A DNA stretch of 59,779 nt. Source: Ruminococcus sp. (GTDB taxonomy: Bacteria > Bacillota > Clostridia > Oscillospirales > Acutalibacteraceae). The stretch covers positions 1-59,779 of the forward strand of contig JALFTC010000016.1 in assembly GCA_022779485.1 (NCBI GenBank), given 5' to 3'. How positions within the stretch are numbered: the stretch's first letter is position 1; the number at the start of each line of letters is the position of its first letter. A model generated the notes under the pieces. It was not told the origin of the DNA and did no database searches. It saw nothing but the letters and a program-made list of their open reading frames with translations. A program made the translations under genes and the position numbers. Shown piece after piece: positions 43,661-53,048 of this stretch.

Positions 43661-44104
43661 ATGGCGAGAGTACCCAACAAAACAGAAAATAAGCTCAGGA
43701 TAGCCTGTTGTGCACTGTACATAGCACAGGTGTTTTTCCTGACGGAAACCTATTCATATGTAGTAGATAAAGCCACAAACAAAGCGGCGGGAATGAGCTG
43801 TTTTTCACTTATTTACAAAAGTATTGATGTAGGCTCCTTTGACCTTGCAATATATGGAATTATTATGGCTATTATTCCTATTGCCGGATTTTTTGTGTTT
43901 TGCTTTGATAAGAGCAGAAATATCAAAAATGTCTACGGTGTTCTCACATCGGTTATAGCAGTATTTTTGATTCTTTCAACAATAGGCGGATATATGGGCT
44001 TCGGCGCAATGATTACCATTGTTCTGTATCTCCCCATAGTTTTTCTGTCAGTACTGGGAATGTTCGCAAGAAACCTAATTCCACAGGAGCAGGGCAAGAG
44101 GTAA
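43661..44104 (+). CDS. Four-helix membrane protein of unknown family
   Basis: 147 residues with four hydrophobic stretches (about 12-32, 58-84, 93-115, 118-136) and short charged ends. Not recognised. Start behind TATAGGAGTATAAAACT. It follows the LCP gene and precedes a large repeat region. Possibly a small integral membrane accessory protein; no function is inferred. Confidence 0.7.
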   Translation: MARVPNKTENKLRIACCALYIAQVFFLTETYSYVVDKATNKAAGMSCFSLIYKSIDVGSFDLAIYGIIMAIIPIAGFFVFCFDKSRNIKNVYGVLTSVIAVFLILSTIGGYMGFGAMITIVLYLPIVFLSVLGMFARNLIPQEQGKR

Positions 44105-44410
44105 ATTCAGCATACTACTGTCATTTCGAGCTTGTCGAGGAATCTGAAAGGAAAGCAGTAGTGCCTTAATCGACACTAATATGTTATATGAAATTAATGG
44201 CTTAACAAAGGCTCCATCGGATGAGGGAGCTGTCGGCTCTGCCGACTGAGGGAGCGAAAAAGTAGTCAATATATCTCGGTAGGTCTTTAGATGTCAAAGT
44301 ATGAGTCAGAATATATAACCCAACTTTCCGATAAAGACAAAATGAGTAAATGAGGAAAGTTTTTCCCTCCTTCCACCGCAAGCGGTCCCCCTCCCCCCTC
44401 TGGTGGAGGC
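44105..44410. repeat. Dispersed palindromic repeat (family A, copy 2, inverted)
   Basis: Inverse of the copy at 17,440-17,680 over about 240 bp (44,169-44,410), with additional left flank CTGTCATTTCGAGCTTGTCG and GAAAGGAAAGCAGTAGTGCC. The latter is shared with 26,891-26,940. It holds GTCGGCTCTGCCGAC, GGAGCGAAAAAGTAGTCAAT, and CCGCAAGCGG. Non-coding. Confidence 0.8.
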
Positions 44411-44470
44411 TATCTGTAATCTAAAATGCCTACTCCTCTCGTACTTCCCTTAAGTTGACGACATTGATCG

Positions 44471-44560
44471 GATTAGGGAGCTGTCGGTTCTGACGACTGG
44501 GGGAGTGAAAAAGTAGTCAATACATCCCACTTTCAAGGCTTAAGTCAGAACATTAAACCA
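44471..44560. repeat. Second, partial family A copy
   Basis: GATTAGGGAGCTGTCGGTTC, GACGACTGGGGGAGTGAAAA, AGTAGTCAATACATCCC, then TAAGTCAGAACATTAAACCATAC. It matches the middle of copy 2 in the same orientation. So 44,105-44,560 is a tandem of one full and one partial element; the 44,411-44,470 bridge holds nothing I recognise. Confidence 0.65.
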
Positions 44561-44576
44561 TACTATCATCACAAAT

Positions 44577-44621
44577 AAAAAGGGCGGTAACAAATCTTGT
44601 CATTTGTCACCGCCTGATTTT
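44577..44621. terminator. Terminator of the HAD phosphatase gene
   Basis: GGCGGTAACAAAT and ATTTGTCACCGCC (44,582-44,614) form a stem with a small internal mismatch; runs of A/T on both sides give bidirectional tails. Confidence 0.8.
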
Positions 44622-44628
44622 TTTAAAA

Positions 44629-45183
44629 TCACCACTTTTTCAGCTCATTACCCTTTACCAAAAATGCCTCTTTAGAAATTTCCGCAAGGGGAGAGTCGCT
44701 GTAACTGTCGCTGTAAAACTTTTCAATCTCACCGTTTGGGAACATCCGGTAAAATCTTCTCACCTTTTCTTTTCCGTGGCAGTTTATTCCGTCATAAAGT
44801 CCTGTATTCTTGTCAACCTTAGATGCCATAAGGTACTTAATTCCCAGTTCCTTGCAAATCGGCTTTAGCAAAAATTCAGGAGATGCAGAAATTATCACAT
44901 CATCAGCTTTTTGCTGTTTGTAGTACCAATCCTTAATGTTCTTTTTGTGAAATTTCCAAAAGTCTGTAATGTCATTTTCAACATCAACATAGTGCAAAAA
45001 TCTGTACATTTTCTCCTTAAATTCAGTTTTTTCGCCCTTTTTACAAATATAAAACTTAGTAAAAGCCTTTATGAGAGAGGGAAATGTTTTTACTATCTCC
45101 TTATGCCTTTTCAGGCAAAACAGGTAAAAATCCCTTGTGGAATCACCGTCATATATGGTTTTGTCAAAATCGTAGCAGTTCAT
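44629..45183 (-). CDS. HAD-superfamily IB phosphatase
   Basis: 184 residues from ATG 45,183 behind CGAGGTATTT; the longer ORF start at 45,288 lacks a ribosome binding site. DxDxT at YDFDKT (Asp5, Asp7), a motif II Ser in IISASPEF, and FYSDSYSDSPL as the acidic motif IV. Family IB includes SerB-like phosphatases and lipid-phosphate phosphatases. Substrate not known. It is a single gene pointing into the family A repeat cluster. Confidence 0.88.
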   Translation of the reverse strand: MNCYDFDKTIYDGDSTRDFYLFCLKRHKEIVKTFPSLIKAFTKFYICKKGEKTEFKEKMYRFLHYVDVENDITDFWKFHKKNIKDWYYKQQKADDVIISASPEFLLKPICKELGIKYLMASKVDKNTGLYDGINCHGKEKVRRFYRMFPNGEIEKFYSDSYSDSPLAEISKEAFLVKGNELKKW

Positions 45184-45303
45184 AAATACCTCGAAATCAA
45201 TGGTTTTTCTATCATTATATATGTAAATTATATGTAAATCAACATAATACCAAAATATTTTGCCCCTTTTTGTCTTATCGGTTTTCATTGGAAAATATAA
45301 CTA

Positions 45304-45332
45304 TTGTAAGATGTCAAATCTTGTGATATAAT
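45304..45332 (+). promoter_or_regulatory. SigmaA promoter of the DUF5685/J-domain operon
   Basis: TTGTAA (45,304-45,309), 17-bp spacer, perfect TATAAT (45,327-45,332), 35 bp before the TTG start. Confidence 0.8.
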
Positions 45333-45366
45333 AAAATAGATTAATTATATGTGTGAGGTGAGCAAT

Positions 45367-46221
45367 TTGTTTGGTTATGTCACAATTTTCAAGGACGAAT
45401 TGCTCGTCAGAGAGTTTAACCAGTACAAGGCTGTGTATTGCGGTCTTTGCAAATCACTTGGCAAGGAATACGGAGTGCTTTCAAGGGCAATACTTTCCTA
45501 CGACTGTACATTTTATGCACTTTTCCTCTTGGCGCTAAAGGGCGATTGCCCCGGCTATGAGAAAAAGATGTGCAGATGCAATCCACTAAAAAAATGTACC
45601 TATATCAAAGAGGGAAAAGAGACCTTGTCAAAGGCAAGTGCATTGTCGGTTTCCAGTGTGTATTTTAAAATAATTGACAATATAGAGGACTCAAAGGGGA
45701 TAAAAAGGTTAATTTTCCGACTTGTAAAGCCTATTGTTAAAAGGTGGAGTAAAAAGGCAAAGGAAAAATATCCCTACATCTACAAGGCTGTTGAGGATAT
45801 GTCCCTTGCTCAGTCAAGGGCAGAAAGTAACCCTGATTGTCACTTGGATATGTGGGCAGAGCCAACAGCAAATATGCTGAAAACTATTTTGTCGGCAGAG
45901 GGCAGAAATGACAGCGAAAAGCTTGTACTTGGTAATCTTGGCTATCACCTTGGCAGATGGATATACCTGATGGATGCCGTTGACGACTATGAAGACGACC
46001 TGAAAAACGGCAACTTCAATCCCTTTAAAAACTACAAAGGGGATGATATTAAGGACTATTTTAATCAAGTGCTTAATCAGTCCCTTGCAGAAACATATAA
46101 TTCATGGAATCTTGTTGATGTCAGCCTTTACGGTGGCATTATAGATAATATATTACTAAAAGGCCTTGGAGAAAAGCAAAAGGCAGTTTTATTTTCGGAG
46201 GAAAAGAGAAATGGTAAGTAA
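45367..46221 (+). CDS. DUF5685 family protein
   Basis: 284 residues from a TTG at 45,367. The preceding ATG at 45,349 is rejected because GAGGTG lies between them at the right distance, and the protein then starts [12 protein letters not shown], as relatives do. Cys-rich: [23 protein letters not shown]. The remainder is helical, with [18 protein letters not shown], a helical-bundle, metal-site-like segment. Function unknown. It overlaps the J-domain gene by 11 bp, so the two likely act together. Confidence 0.85.
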   Translation: MFGYVTIFKDELLVREFNQYKAVYCGLCKSLGKEYGVLSRAILSYDCTFYALFLLALKGDCPGYEKKMCRCNPLKKCTYIKEGKETLSKASALSVSSVYFKIIDNIEDSKGIKRLIFRLVKPIVKRWSKKAKEKYPYIYKAVEDMSLAQSRAESNPDCHLDMWAEPTANMLKTILSAEGRNDSEKLVLGNLGYHLGRWIYLMDAVDDYEDDLKNGNFNPFKNYKGDDIKDYFNQVLNQSLAETYNSWNLVDVSLYGGIIDNILLKGLGEKQKAVLFSEEKRNGK

Positions 46222-46825
46222 TCCTTATGAAGTTTTGGGTGTTCCTGAAAATGCAACAGACGAACAGATAAAGTCTGCATACAGAGCACTTGCAAAGAAG
46301 TATCACCCCGACAACTATGCTGATTCCCCTCTAAAGGATGTAGCAGACGAAAAAATGAAAGAAATCAACGAAGCATACGATATGATTCTTGAGATGAGGA
46401 AAAACGGTAATACAGGCTCCGCCTACTCAAATAACGCATATTCCGGTACAGGTTCATCCTCTAACCCTGTTTTCCAAAGGGTTCGTTCCTATATTATGGC
46501 AAACAATATTGCCGAGGCTGAACGCATACTGGACTCTATGGCAGAAAGTCAAAAGACTGCCGAGTGGTATTTCTTAAAGGGTATGTGTGCATCAAGAAAG
46601 GGCTGGAGTGAACAGGCATTTCAGTTTATTCAAAGAGCAGTGCAGATGGACCCCTCAAACCCCGAATACAATGCAGCCTACAACAATATGATGCGTAACC
46701 GTCAGTACGGTGCAGGGGCAGGGTACAACCAACCAAATCAGCAGTATGGATGCAGTTGTTGTGATGTTTGCGCCGGTTTTATGTGCGCAGATATGTGCTG
46801 TAACTGTTGCGGTCACGGTTGCTGA
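46211..46825 (+). CDS. J-domain protein with Cys-rich tail
   Basis: 204 residues from ATG 46,211 behind TCGGAGGAAAAGAGA. Residues 1-65 are a J domain with the HPD triad (KKYHPDNY). Residues 95-155 hold TPR-like helices ([20 protein letters not shown]). The end is Tyr/Asn/Gly-rich, then a cluster of cysteines ([16 protein letters not shown]). It likely recruits Hsp70 to a client, perhaps the DUF5685 protein. Overlaps neighbours on both sides, so it is part of a tight operon. Confidence 0.92.
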   Translation: MVSNPYEVLGVPENATDEQIKSAYRALAKKYHPDNYADSPLKDVADEKMKEINEAYDMILEMRKNGNTGSAYSNNAYSGTGSSSNPVFQRVRSYIMANNIAEAERILDSMAESQKTAEWYFLKGMCASRKGWSEQAFQFIQRAVQMDPSNPEYNAAYNNMMRNRQYGAGAGYNQPNQQYGCSCCDVCAGFMCADMCCNCCGHGC

Positions 46826-47355
46826 TGAAAAGGGGTAATGCAATAAAGGTTGCTGTTGGTGGACTTTTCTCCGCAATGGCACTGGTTTTGATGATGCTGA
46901 CAGGAGTTTTTCCCTTTGGAACATACGCTTTTCCTGTTATTGCGGGTATGATGCTGATTGTAATCTATCTTGAATTTGGTTTCAGATGGTCTATGCTTGT
47001 TTACGGTGTAATTTCCATAATGTCCATACTCTTCGTTGCGGACAAAGAGGCGGCACTTTTCTTCCTATTACTATTTGGATATTACCCTGTTGTAAAAAGC
47101 TTTATCGAAAGGATAAAAAGCAAAATTTTCCAATACATAATTAAGTTTGCAGTTTTCAACGCATCTGCTGTATCTGTGTATTTTCTAATGCTTTTTGTTT
47201 TCGGTTTGCCCTCTGACTCCTTTGAACTTTTTGGGGTGAACATTCCTCTTGTATTCTTAATTGCAGGTAATTTTGTCTTTTTAATTTATGACTTTGCAAT
47301 TAATGTGGTTGTGGCTCAATACTTACAAAAGTACAGGAAAATATTTTTCAAGTAA
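46825..47355 (+). CDS. Small ECF-S-like membrane protein
   Basis: 176 residues from ATG 46,825, overlapping the J-domain stop (TGATG); an upstream TTG is not used. About five or six helices. The start KVAVGGLFSAMALVLMMLTG, and GTYAFPVIAGMMLIVIYLE-like spacing, resemble S components or DUF-type relatives of ECF transporters. No ligand site can be assigned. Operon mate of DUF5685 and the J-domain protein. Confidence 0.75.
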   Translation: MKRGNAIKVAVGGLFSAMALVLMMLTGVFPFGTYAFPVIAGMMLIVIYLEFGFRWSMLVYGVISIMSILFVADKEAALFFLLLFGYYPVVKSFIERIKSKIFQYIIKFAVFNASAVSVYFLMLFVFGLPSDSFELFGVNIPLVFLIAGNFVFLIYDFAINVVVAQYLQKYRKIFFK

Positions 47356-47376
47356 CTTTTTAACACGGTGATTCCT

Positions 47377-49572
47377 ATGAATAAAAAAGTATCAATCATA
47401 CGGTTATTTTCCCTGATAATGACCATAACAATTCTGCTGTCATCAGTACTTGTTAACCTTGATTATCTCTCTGTCTCGGCGGCTGAGCTTACAGAAACTG
47501 AACCAACCTCCGCAACTTCTTCAGTTTCTTCAACATCAGCATCCTTTAGCAACAAATACAATGTGACAGCAAACAGAAATTTCAATATGCGAAAGGGTGC
47601 AGGCTCTTCCTATGATGTTGTTCAAACAGTGAAAAAAGGTACAGTTCTTTACATAACACAAAACAGTAAGGGATACTGGGTAAAGGCTAAGGACAGCAAG
47701 GGTAAAGAGGGATATGTACCTACAAAATGTATAAATAAAGGGTCAGGCTCATCAATTATAATGAGGAGTACCACCCTTGACAATGTAAATTTAAGGAGCG
47801 GAGCCGGTACATCATATTCTGTTCTTACTACCATTCCGAAAGGTACAAGGGTTAGTGCTGTGGACAACAGCAACCTTAATTGGTTTAAGGTGTCATACAG
47901 CGGAAAAACAGGCTATATCTCAAATTCATATGCCTATATGATGTTCTCAATCCCATCTGCTGTGTCAACTCCTACCAAGCCAACCAACCCTACAATTTCT
48001 GCAACAGCACCTTTAAGTTTAAAATATTCTTCCGTAAGAATGTACAAGGACTGTTATTTTCAAATTCCTGCAACCAATACAACTAAGGAAACCATTAAGT
48101 GGTCATCTTCAAATACAAATGTTGCGTCAATCACATCAGAAGGTATAATTTACGGTAAGGCGACAGGAACAACAACTATTAAAGCTAAAATCAGCAAAAA
48201 GACTGTTTCCTGTACACTAAAGGTTGTGAATATGCCGGGTAAGGTAAATATTTCCAACAAAACCTATACCGCAAACAGGGCAAAGACAATTTACCTAACA
48301 TCCTCCACATCAGGTGTAAAGTGGTCAAGCTCGGACACAAGCGTTGCAACAGTAAAGGACGGTCTTGTCCTTTGCAAAAAGGCAGGTAAGGCTGTAATAT
48401 ATGCCAAAACCTCGTCAGGCTGGGCAACCTGTCTTGTAACAGTAAAGGGCAGAGAGGCTGTGCGTTTTACATACGCAAACCCAAATTCAGCACCAAAGAA
48501 CAGCAAGGTTACATTCGTTGCAATTACGGATAAATTGCGAACAGGTGTTAAATTTGTAATCACCACAGGAAACACAAAATATACTGTTGTTGCATCCTCA
48601 AAAACCGCCAAAGGCGATACATATGTTTGGAAAGGCAGTAAAAAACTAACAATTTCAGGCAAATATTCAGTTGTTGCATATTCCCAGTATAACGGTAAGT
48701 GGTCAAAGAGTAACGGCAGTTACGGCAAGGCGTTTGTAACCAAGGTTGACAGCAACACAACAACCTCCTGTGAGGAACGACACGCAAGTAACGATATTAT
48801 TAACTTTATTTCAAATTACGAGGGCTTTCTGTCAAATGCAATCTACGATCCACTGACAAACTTTCCTTGTCTGACCGTTGGTTATGGCAGAGTTATTTAT
48901 GCAGGAGAAACCTTCTACAACGGTATGACTAAAGACGAGGCTATGGCTTATCTTGTTGAGTCTGTGGAAACTGACGGTTATGTTTCCAAGACAAACAGAT
49001 TTCTCCTTGACAACAAAATCAAGTTTAATCAGCAACAGTTTGACGCCATTGTAAGCCTTGTTTATAACTGCGGAACAGGTATTTTAACCAACGACAGCGA
49101 CATCAAGAATTTGTTTTTCAATACCCACCCCTCATCGGGAACAAACCTGACAAAGGGCAAGGTAAATGTGAAATGTGCCTTGCGAAAGGGTGCAGGTTCA
49201 TCCTATGATGTGGTTAAAAATTTAAGCAAAAATGCAAGTGTCACCTTGCTTTCAGCTAAACTTTACAATAAATCATGGTACAAGGTAAAGGATTCCAAAG
49301 GTAAAGAGGGATACATTTCCTACAAGGTACTAACTGTAACATCCTTTAGTACAGCAGGTACAAGGGATTTAAGTAACACAATAAAGCAGGATTTTGTTGA
49401 AAATATATTCTGTTATCATCACGCAGGCGGAGTGTGCTACTATGGACTTCTCTACCGCAGAATAGATGAATGTGAGATTTTCTATCACGGAGATTATGTT
49501 CGTGACGGAGAAAAGAATAAAAATAATTTTGACTATAATTGTGTATGGCACAATCCATCCTTTGGATGTTGA
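47377..49572 (+). CDS. Secreted modular lysozyme: SH3b, Big2 and GH24 domains
   Basis: 731 residues from ATG 47,377. Signal peptide to about 36; SH3b repeats at about 61-118 and 138-187 (NMRKGAGSSYDVVQTVKKGT and NLRSGAGTSYSVLTTIPKGT); Big2-like domains at about 210-283 and 284-357; a beta-rich linker; then a T4-lysozyme-type GH24 domain from about 472. Catalytic residues fit T4 lysozyme: Glu482 (YEGF), Asp491 (YDPLT), Thr500 (LTVGYGR). A third SH3b (594-652, ALRKGAGSSYDVV) is inserted before the last lysozyme helices (GLLYRRIDECEIFYHGDY, 690-707). It likely cuts peptidoglycan in wall turnover or spore release. Confidence 0.92.
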   Translation: MNKKVSIIRLFSLIMTITILLSSVLVNLDYLSVSAAELTETEPTSATSSVSSTSASFSNKYNVTANRNFNMRKGAGSSYDVVQTVKKGTVLYITQNSKGYWVKAKDSKGKEGYVPTKCINKGSGSSIIMRSTTLDNVNLRSGAGTSYSVLTTIPKGTRVSAVDNSNLNWFKVSYSGKTGYISNSYAYMMFSIPSAVSTPTKPTNPTISATAPLSLKYSSVRMYKDCYFQIPATNTTKETIKWSSSNTNVASITSEGIIYGKATGTTTIKAKISKKTVSCTLKVVNMPGKVNISNKTYTANRAKTIYLTSSTSGVKWSSSDTSVATVKDGLVLCKKAGKAVIYAKTSSGWATCLVTVKGREAVRFTYANPNSAPKNSKVTFVAITDKLRTGVKFVITTGNTKYTVVASSKTAKGDTYVWKGSKKLTISGKYSVVAYSQYNGKWSKSNGSYGKAFVTKVDSNTTTSCEERHASNDIINFISNYEGFLSNAIYDPLTNFPCLTVGYGRVIYAGETFYNGMTKDEAMAYLVESVETDGYVSKTNRFLLDNKIKFNQQQFDAIVSLVYNCGTGILTNDSDIKNLFFNTHPSSGTNLTKGKVNVKCALRKGAGSSYDVVKNLSKNASVTLLSAKLYNKSWYKVKDSKGKEGYISYKVLTVTSFSTAGTRDLSNTIKQDFVENIFCYHHAGGVCYYGLLYRRIDECEIFYHGDYVRDGEKNKNNFDYNCVWHNPSFGC

Positions 49573-49574
49573 TG

Positions 49575-49630
49575 TTAAAGGAAACACTGAATAAATCCCG
49601 CTAAAAGCTATTTAATCAGTGTTTCATTAA
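49575..49630. mobile_element. Short family C foldback element before proC
   Basis: TTAAAGGAAACACTGAATAAATC and, inverted, TTTAATCAGTGTTTCATTAA flank a 10-base centre. The ends match the 172-bp element at 1,807. It stops directly next to the AGGAGAG ribosome binding site of proC. Confidence 0.65.
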
Positions 49631-49645
49631 AGGAGAGAAGAGAAA

Positions 49646-50449
49646 TTGGAGAAAAAAGTAGGTTTTATCGGTGCAGGCAATATGGCAACAGCAATAATAA
49701 ACGGTCTTTTAAAGAACAATGTTGCCCCTGCAAACAAAATTAATGTGTTTGACATTAGCAAAAAACAGCTTGAATTAATGGCTGAAAAGGGAATAAACAC
49801 CTTTGCAAATAGTAATGATGTGGTCAAAAACAGCGATATTATTTTCCTTGCAGTAAAGCCTCAAAACTATGAGGAGGTGCTTTTGGGAATAAAGGATGAT
49901 GTGGATAACAGTAAAATCTTTGTTTCTATAGCCGCCGGAATCTCAATATCCTATGTTCAAACCACTCTTAACTGCCACTGCAAGGTGGTTAGGGTTATGC
50001 CCAATACACCTTTACTGCTGGGCAAGGGTGCAACAGCCCTGTGTCCGTCACAAAACACCACACAGGAAGATTTTGAAATAGTCAAGGATATGTTCGCCCT
50101 TAACGGAACTGTTGAGGTTTTCGGCGAGGAGCATATGAACGAGATTATTGCAGTAAACGGCAGCAGTCCTGCCTACATTTACCTCTTTGCAAAGGCAATG
50201 GCAGACTACGCACAGGAATGTGGCATTCCATACGAAAATGCCCTTAACCTTGTTGTGGCAACCCTTGAGGGCAGTGCCGCAATGCTTAGGGACAGCGGGG
50301 ACAGCCCCGATACATTAATCAAAAAGGTTTCTTCCCCCGGAGGAACTACAATAGCGGCTCTCGACACTCTTGAAGAATACAAATTCTATGAGGGTATAAA
50401 GTCGGCAATGGCATCCTGCACACGCAGGGCAGAGGAGCTTGGAAAGTAA
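49646..50449 (+). CDS. proC: Pyrroline-5-carboxylate reductase
   Basis: 267 residues from a TTG at 49,646, with AAAGGAGAGAAGAGAAA upstream. N-terminal Rossmann GFIGAGNMATAI; FLAVKPQNY; VRVMPNTPLLLGKGATAL; C-terminal SSPGGTTIAALDTLEE signature. It reduces P5C to proline with NADPH in the last step of proline synthesis. A mini-element directly upstream may affect its mRNA start or stability. It stands alone with no proA/proB nearby. Confidence 0.97.
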   Translation: MEKKVGFIGAGNMATAIINGLLKNNVAPANKINVFDISKKQLELMAEKGINTFANSNDVVKNSDIIFLAVKPQNYEEVLLGIKDDVDNSKIFVSIAAGISISYVQTTLNCHCKVVRVMPNTPLLLGKGATALCPSQNTTQEDFEIVKDMFALNGTVEVFGEEHMNEIIAVNGSSPAYIYLFAKAMADYAQECGIPYENALNLVVATLEGSAAMLRDSGDSPDTLIKKVSSPGGTTIAALDTLEEYKFYEGIKSAMASCTRRAEELGK

Positions 50450-50515
50450 TTATATTCATATTTTCCTGTTACCTATCATATTATCTCTTATAAGGACAAC
50501 CTTGTGGAGGTAAAT

Positions 50516-51160
50516 ATGAAAGGAATAGTTTTAAAAGTCAGGTCACCAAAGAGTTTTTACAGCAGAAGAAAGGATATTTCCTACTTTTTCAAAAGGTACG
50601 GACTGTTCACAATGTTTCTGCTTTCAATTCTAATCGGCTTTGCTGTGGGAATTTACGCAGGAACACATAACAATGAAAGTTTTAGGCAGTCCTTTGACTT
50701 TTTGTTTCCAACGGACTTCGACACAAGAAAAGCACTGGATTTTATCGGTCTTTTCAGCAGTAATTTTGCACCAATGTTCCTGTTTTTCATCACTGTGTTT
50801 TTTCTTGCGTTTTGTCCTTGGGGCAACGCAGTAACACCCCTTATTACAGGCTTCAGAGGCTTTGGTGCAGGACTAACACTAACACAGCTTTGCTTTCAAT
50901 ACGGAGGCAGAGGCTTTGCATTCTTTATGTTGGCAGTTGTACCGGGTTTTTTCATCCTGTCAGCCTCAATCGCTTTTCAAGGGGAACAGAGCTTTTTATT
51001 CTCTTCCCAGGTATTTAAGGTGATAATAAAAAGGCAGAACAATGTGCTGAACATAAGAGAATTTGTTATGCGGTCGGGTACATATCTTTTTATGGCTATG
51101 CTGTCAGCAGTAGTAGATACAGTGCTGTTTTTAGCCCTTTACCCCGGCTTTAACATATAG
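50516..51160 (+). CDS. Stage II sporulation protein M-like membrane protein
   Basis: 214 residues from ATG 50,516 behind GGAGGTAAAT. N-terminal positively charged segment, then about five helices. Segments FMLSILIGFAVGIYAGT-like and the RGFGAGLTLTQL...GGRGFAFFMLAVVPGFFILSASI pattern match the SpoIIM fold. In Bacillus SpoIIM works with SpoIID/P in septal peptidoglycan degradation during engulfment; SpoIIM-like proteins also occur outside sporulation. Short intergenic spaces join it to the DUF624 gene after it. Confidence 0.8.
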   Translation: MKGIVLKVRSPKSFYSRRKDISYFFKRYGLFTMFLLSILIGFAVGIYAGTHNNESFRQSFDFLFPTDFDTRKALDFIGLFSSNFAPMFLFFITVFFLAFCPWGNAVTPLITGFRGFGAGLTLTQLCFQYGGRGFAFFMLAVVPGFFILSASIAFQGEQSFLFSSQVFKVIIKRQNNVLNIREFVMRSGTYLFMAMLSAVVDTVLFLALYPGFNI

Positions 51161-51190
51161 CATCAAGTATTAATCAGATAAGGAATTTTT

Positions 51191-52141
51191 ATGGCAACGG
51201 AAAGAAAAAAGTTTACATTTGAAAATTTAGTTTCAATCTATTTCAGAAAGTTTTACAAAATAATTTTTACAAATCTCCTTTTTGCAGTACCTACTGTGGC
51301 TGTTGGAGTTATTTTGTATTTTCTCACAAAACCTTTAGGTGAAATTCTCTCCTTGGTAATTTCAATGCTTACAGTTGTAATTTGCTATCCTCTTTATGCA
51401 GGAGTAACCCTTGTTACAAGGAATTTAGGCAGAGGCGAAGATGTAAAGGTTTTGGAATGTTTTTTAGGCGGAATTGCAGATAACTACAAAAAGTTCTTAG
51501 TCCACAGCATAATTTTATACTTCATTTTAACAATAGGTATTTTTTCCTTCACATTTTACAGCCGAATGGCTGTGGCTTTGGGGGGAATTATGTATGTGTT
51601 GCTGATTACAATGATACTAATTGCCCTGTGGCTTATGTTTATGTTTTACTATGTTCCGCTAATGACCGTCACCTTTGACCTGTCACTAAAGAATATCTAC
51701 AAAAACAGCGCACTAATGGCGTTAGGCGAACTAAAGGTGAATTTTGTAACCCTGTTTTCGGTACTGATTTTCACAGCGATATGTGCCACACCCCTTATCT
51801 TTAGTGCAGGAAACGCAGTTGCAGTTATCGTCATAACAGCAGTAATGCTAATTGCAGTTTACCCTGCGTCATATTCCCTCATTACCGGATTTTTCATACA
51901 GGACACAATGATGATGATGGTTACAGGCAGGGGAGATGAAGTACACGATATTAAGAGTACAGAGGAAAAACTTGCCAAGCTACGCAACGAAACAAAGGAC
52001 GACCTTGAAAATATCGATATTGAAAAGGTAAAAAACAGCCGTGAGGAGTACATTTTCCACAACGGTAAGATGATAAAAAGAACTACAATACTTGAAATGT
52101 TAAAGGACAAGGAAGAAGAAAAGGAGAATAACAATGAGTGA
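51191..52141 (+). CDS. DUF624/YesL-like membrane protein (intact copy)
   Basis: 316 residues, six helices, then a charged C-terminal tail. YYVPLMTVTFDLSLKNIYKNSALM and FHNGKMIKRTT parallel the fragment at 29,886-30,296, so two paralogues existed. YesL-type proteins are uncharacterised; relatives flank sugar transporters. Start behind AAGGAATTTTT. It overlaps the next gene by 8 bp. Confidence 0.82.
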   Translation: MATERKKFTFENLVSIYFRKFYKIIFTNLLFAVPTVAVGVILYFLTKPLGEILSLVISMLTVVICYPLYAGVTLVTRNLGRGEDVKVLECFLGGIADNYKKFLVHSIILYFILTIGIFSFTFYSRMAVALGGIMYVLLITMILIALWLMFMFYYVPLMTVTFDLSLKNIYKNSALMALGELKVNFVTLFSVLIFTAICATPLIFSAGNAVAVIVITAVMLIAVYPASYSLITGFFIQDTMMMMVTGRGDEVHDIKSTEEKLAKLRNETKDDLENIDIEKVKNSREEYIFHNGKMIKRTTILEMLKDKEEEKENNNE

Positions 52142-53018
52142 CAACAGAAAACCCCCTTATGATGACGACAAAACCAGAGTTTTCAATCTTAACGACAAAG
52201 ACCTAAATGATGACGAAAGGGATTTTTTCAGCGACGACCCTATTGAGGATATAAACACATTTGTAACTCAAAAGATTGATTTAAGGAGTAACTCCGCCTA
52301 TAATGACGATTTCGATATGAATTCCCGCTCTCAAAAGCAGGGAGTTACATCATACAACGACGATTTTGACAATTTTAATGAAACACCTGAAGAGGATGAC
52401 AGAAATACGAACAGAAGACCTGTTAATCATAAAAAACCACCTAAAAAAAGTAAAAAGCCGGTTGTAATAGGTGTTGTCTGTGTAGCTGTTGCCATTATCA
52501 TTGTTGTAGTAATTCTTTTGGCAAAGGGCTGTTCAAACAGCAATTCACCTGTTGATACATCTACAACAACAGAGTCTACATCAGAAACAGCAGTATCAAC
52601 TTCACAGGAAACCACATATGAGGAGGATACTACCTACGAAGAAACAACCGCAGAGGAAACCACTCAGACTACAGAGGAAACAACCGAGGAAACTACAATT
52701 CCTCCAACAACAGAAAAGCCCACAATAGCGAATCTGTTTGACGCATCCTTTGCACCTTACAAATGTATAACTCCTGATGGTGAGGTTGTGTCCGACGACT
52801 TCAATTCAGTATTAGGCGGGGATGCATCTGTATCCTTTACAAGTGACGGTTCATACACCCTTGCTGTGGGAAGTGTTGCAAATTCCTCAGGCTCATATTC
52901 AGTTGACGGAAACTACTTAGGTATGGACGGATATTCCGGAACAGTAAACTTCGACGACGCCGGTAACCCTGTTGCAGTTATTATCGAGGTTAACGGCTAT
53001 CAGGTTTACTTCAATTAA
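52134..53018 (+). CDS. Single-pass surface protein with Thr/Glu stalk
   Basis: 294 residues. Acidic cytosolic N-terminus (1-100; repeats YNDDFD), one helix (about 110-133, VVIGVVCVAVAIIIVVVILL), then a Thr/Glu-rich stalk (about 140-205) and a C-terminal beta domain (VSFTSDGSYTLAVGSVANSS). No signal peptide cleavage is expected; it is a type II-like membrane protein with an exposed beta domain. Start ATG overlaps DUF624. Function unknown. Confidence 0.75.
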   Translation: MSDNRKPPYDDDKTRVFNLNDKDLNDDERDFFSDDPIEDINTFVTQKIDLRSNSAYNDDFDMNSRSQKQGVTSYNDDFDNFNETPEEDDRNTNRRPVNHKKPPKKSKKPVVIGVVCVAVAIIIVVVILLAKGCSNSNSPVDTSTTTESTSETAVSTSQETTYEEDTTYEETTAEETTQTTEETTEETTIPPTTEKPTIANLFDASFAPYKCITPDGEVVSDDFNSVLGGDASVSFTSDGSYTLAVGSVANSSGSYSVDGNYLGMDGYSGTVNFDDAGNPVAVIIEVNGYQVYFN

Positions 53019-53048
53019 TTGAAACGAATTAAATAGTATAAAAAAACA

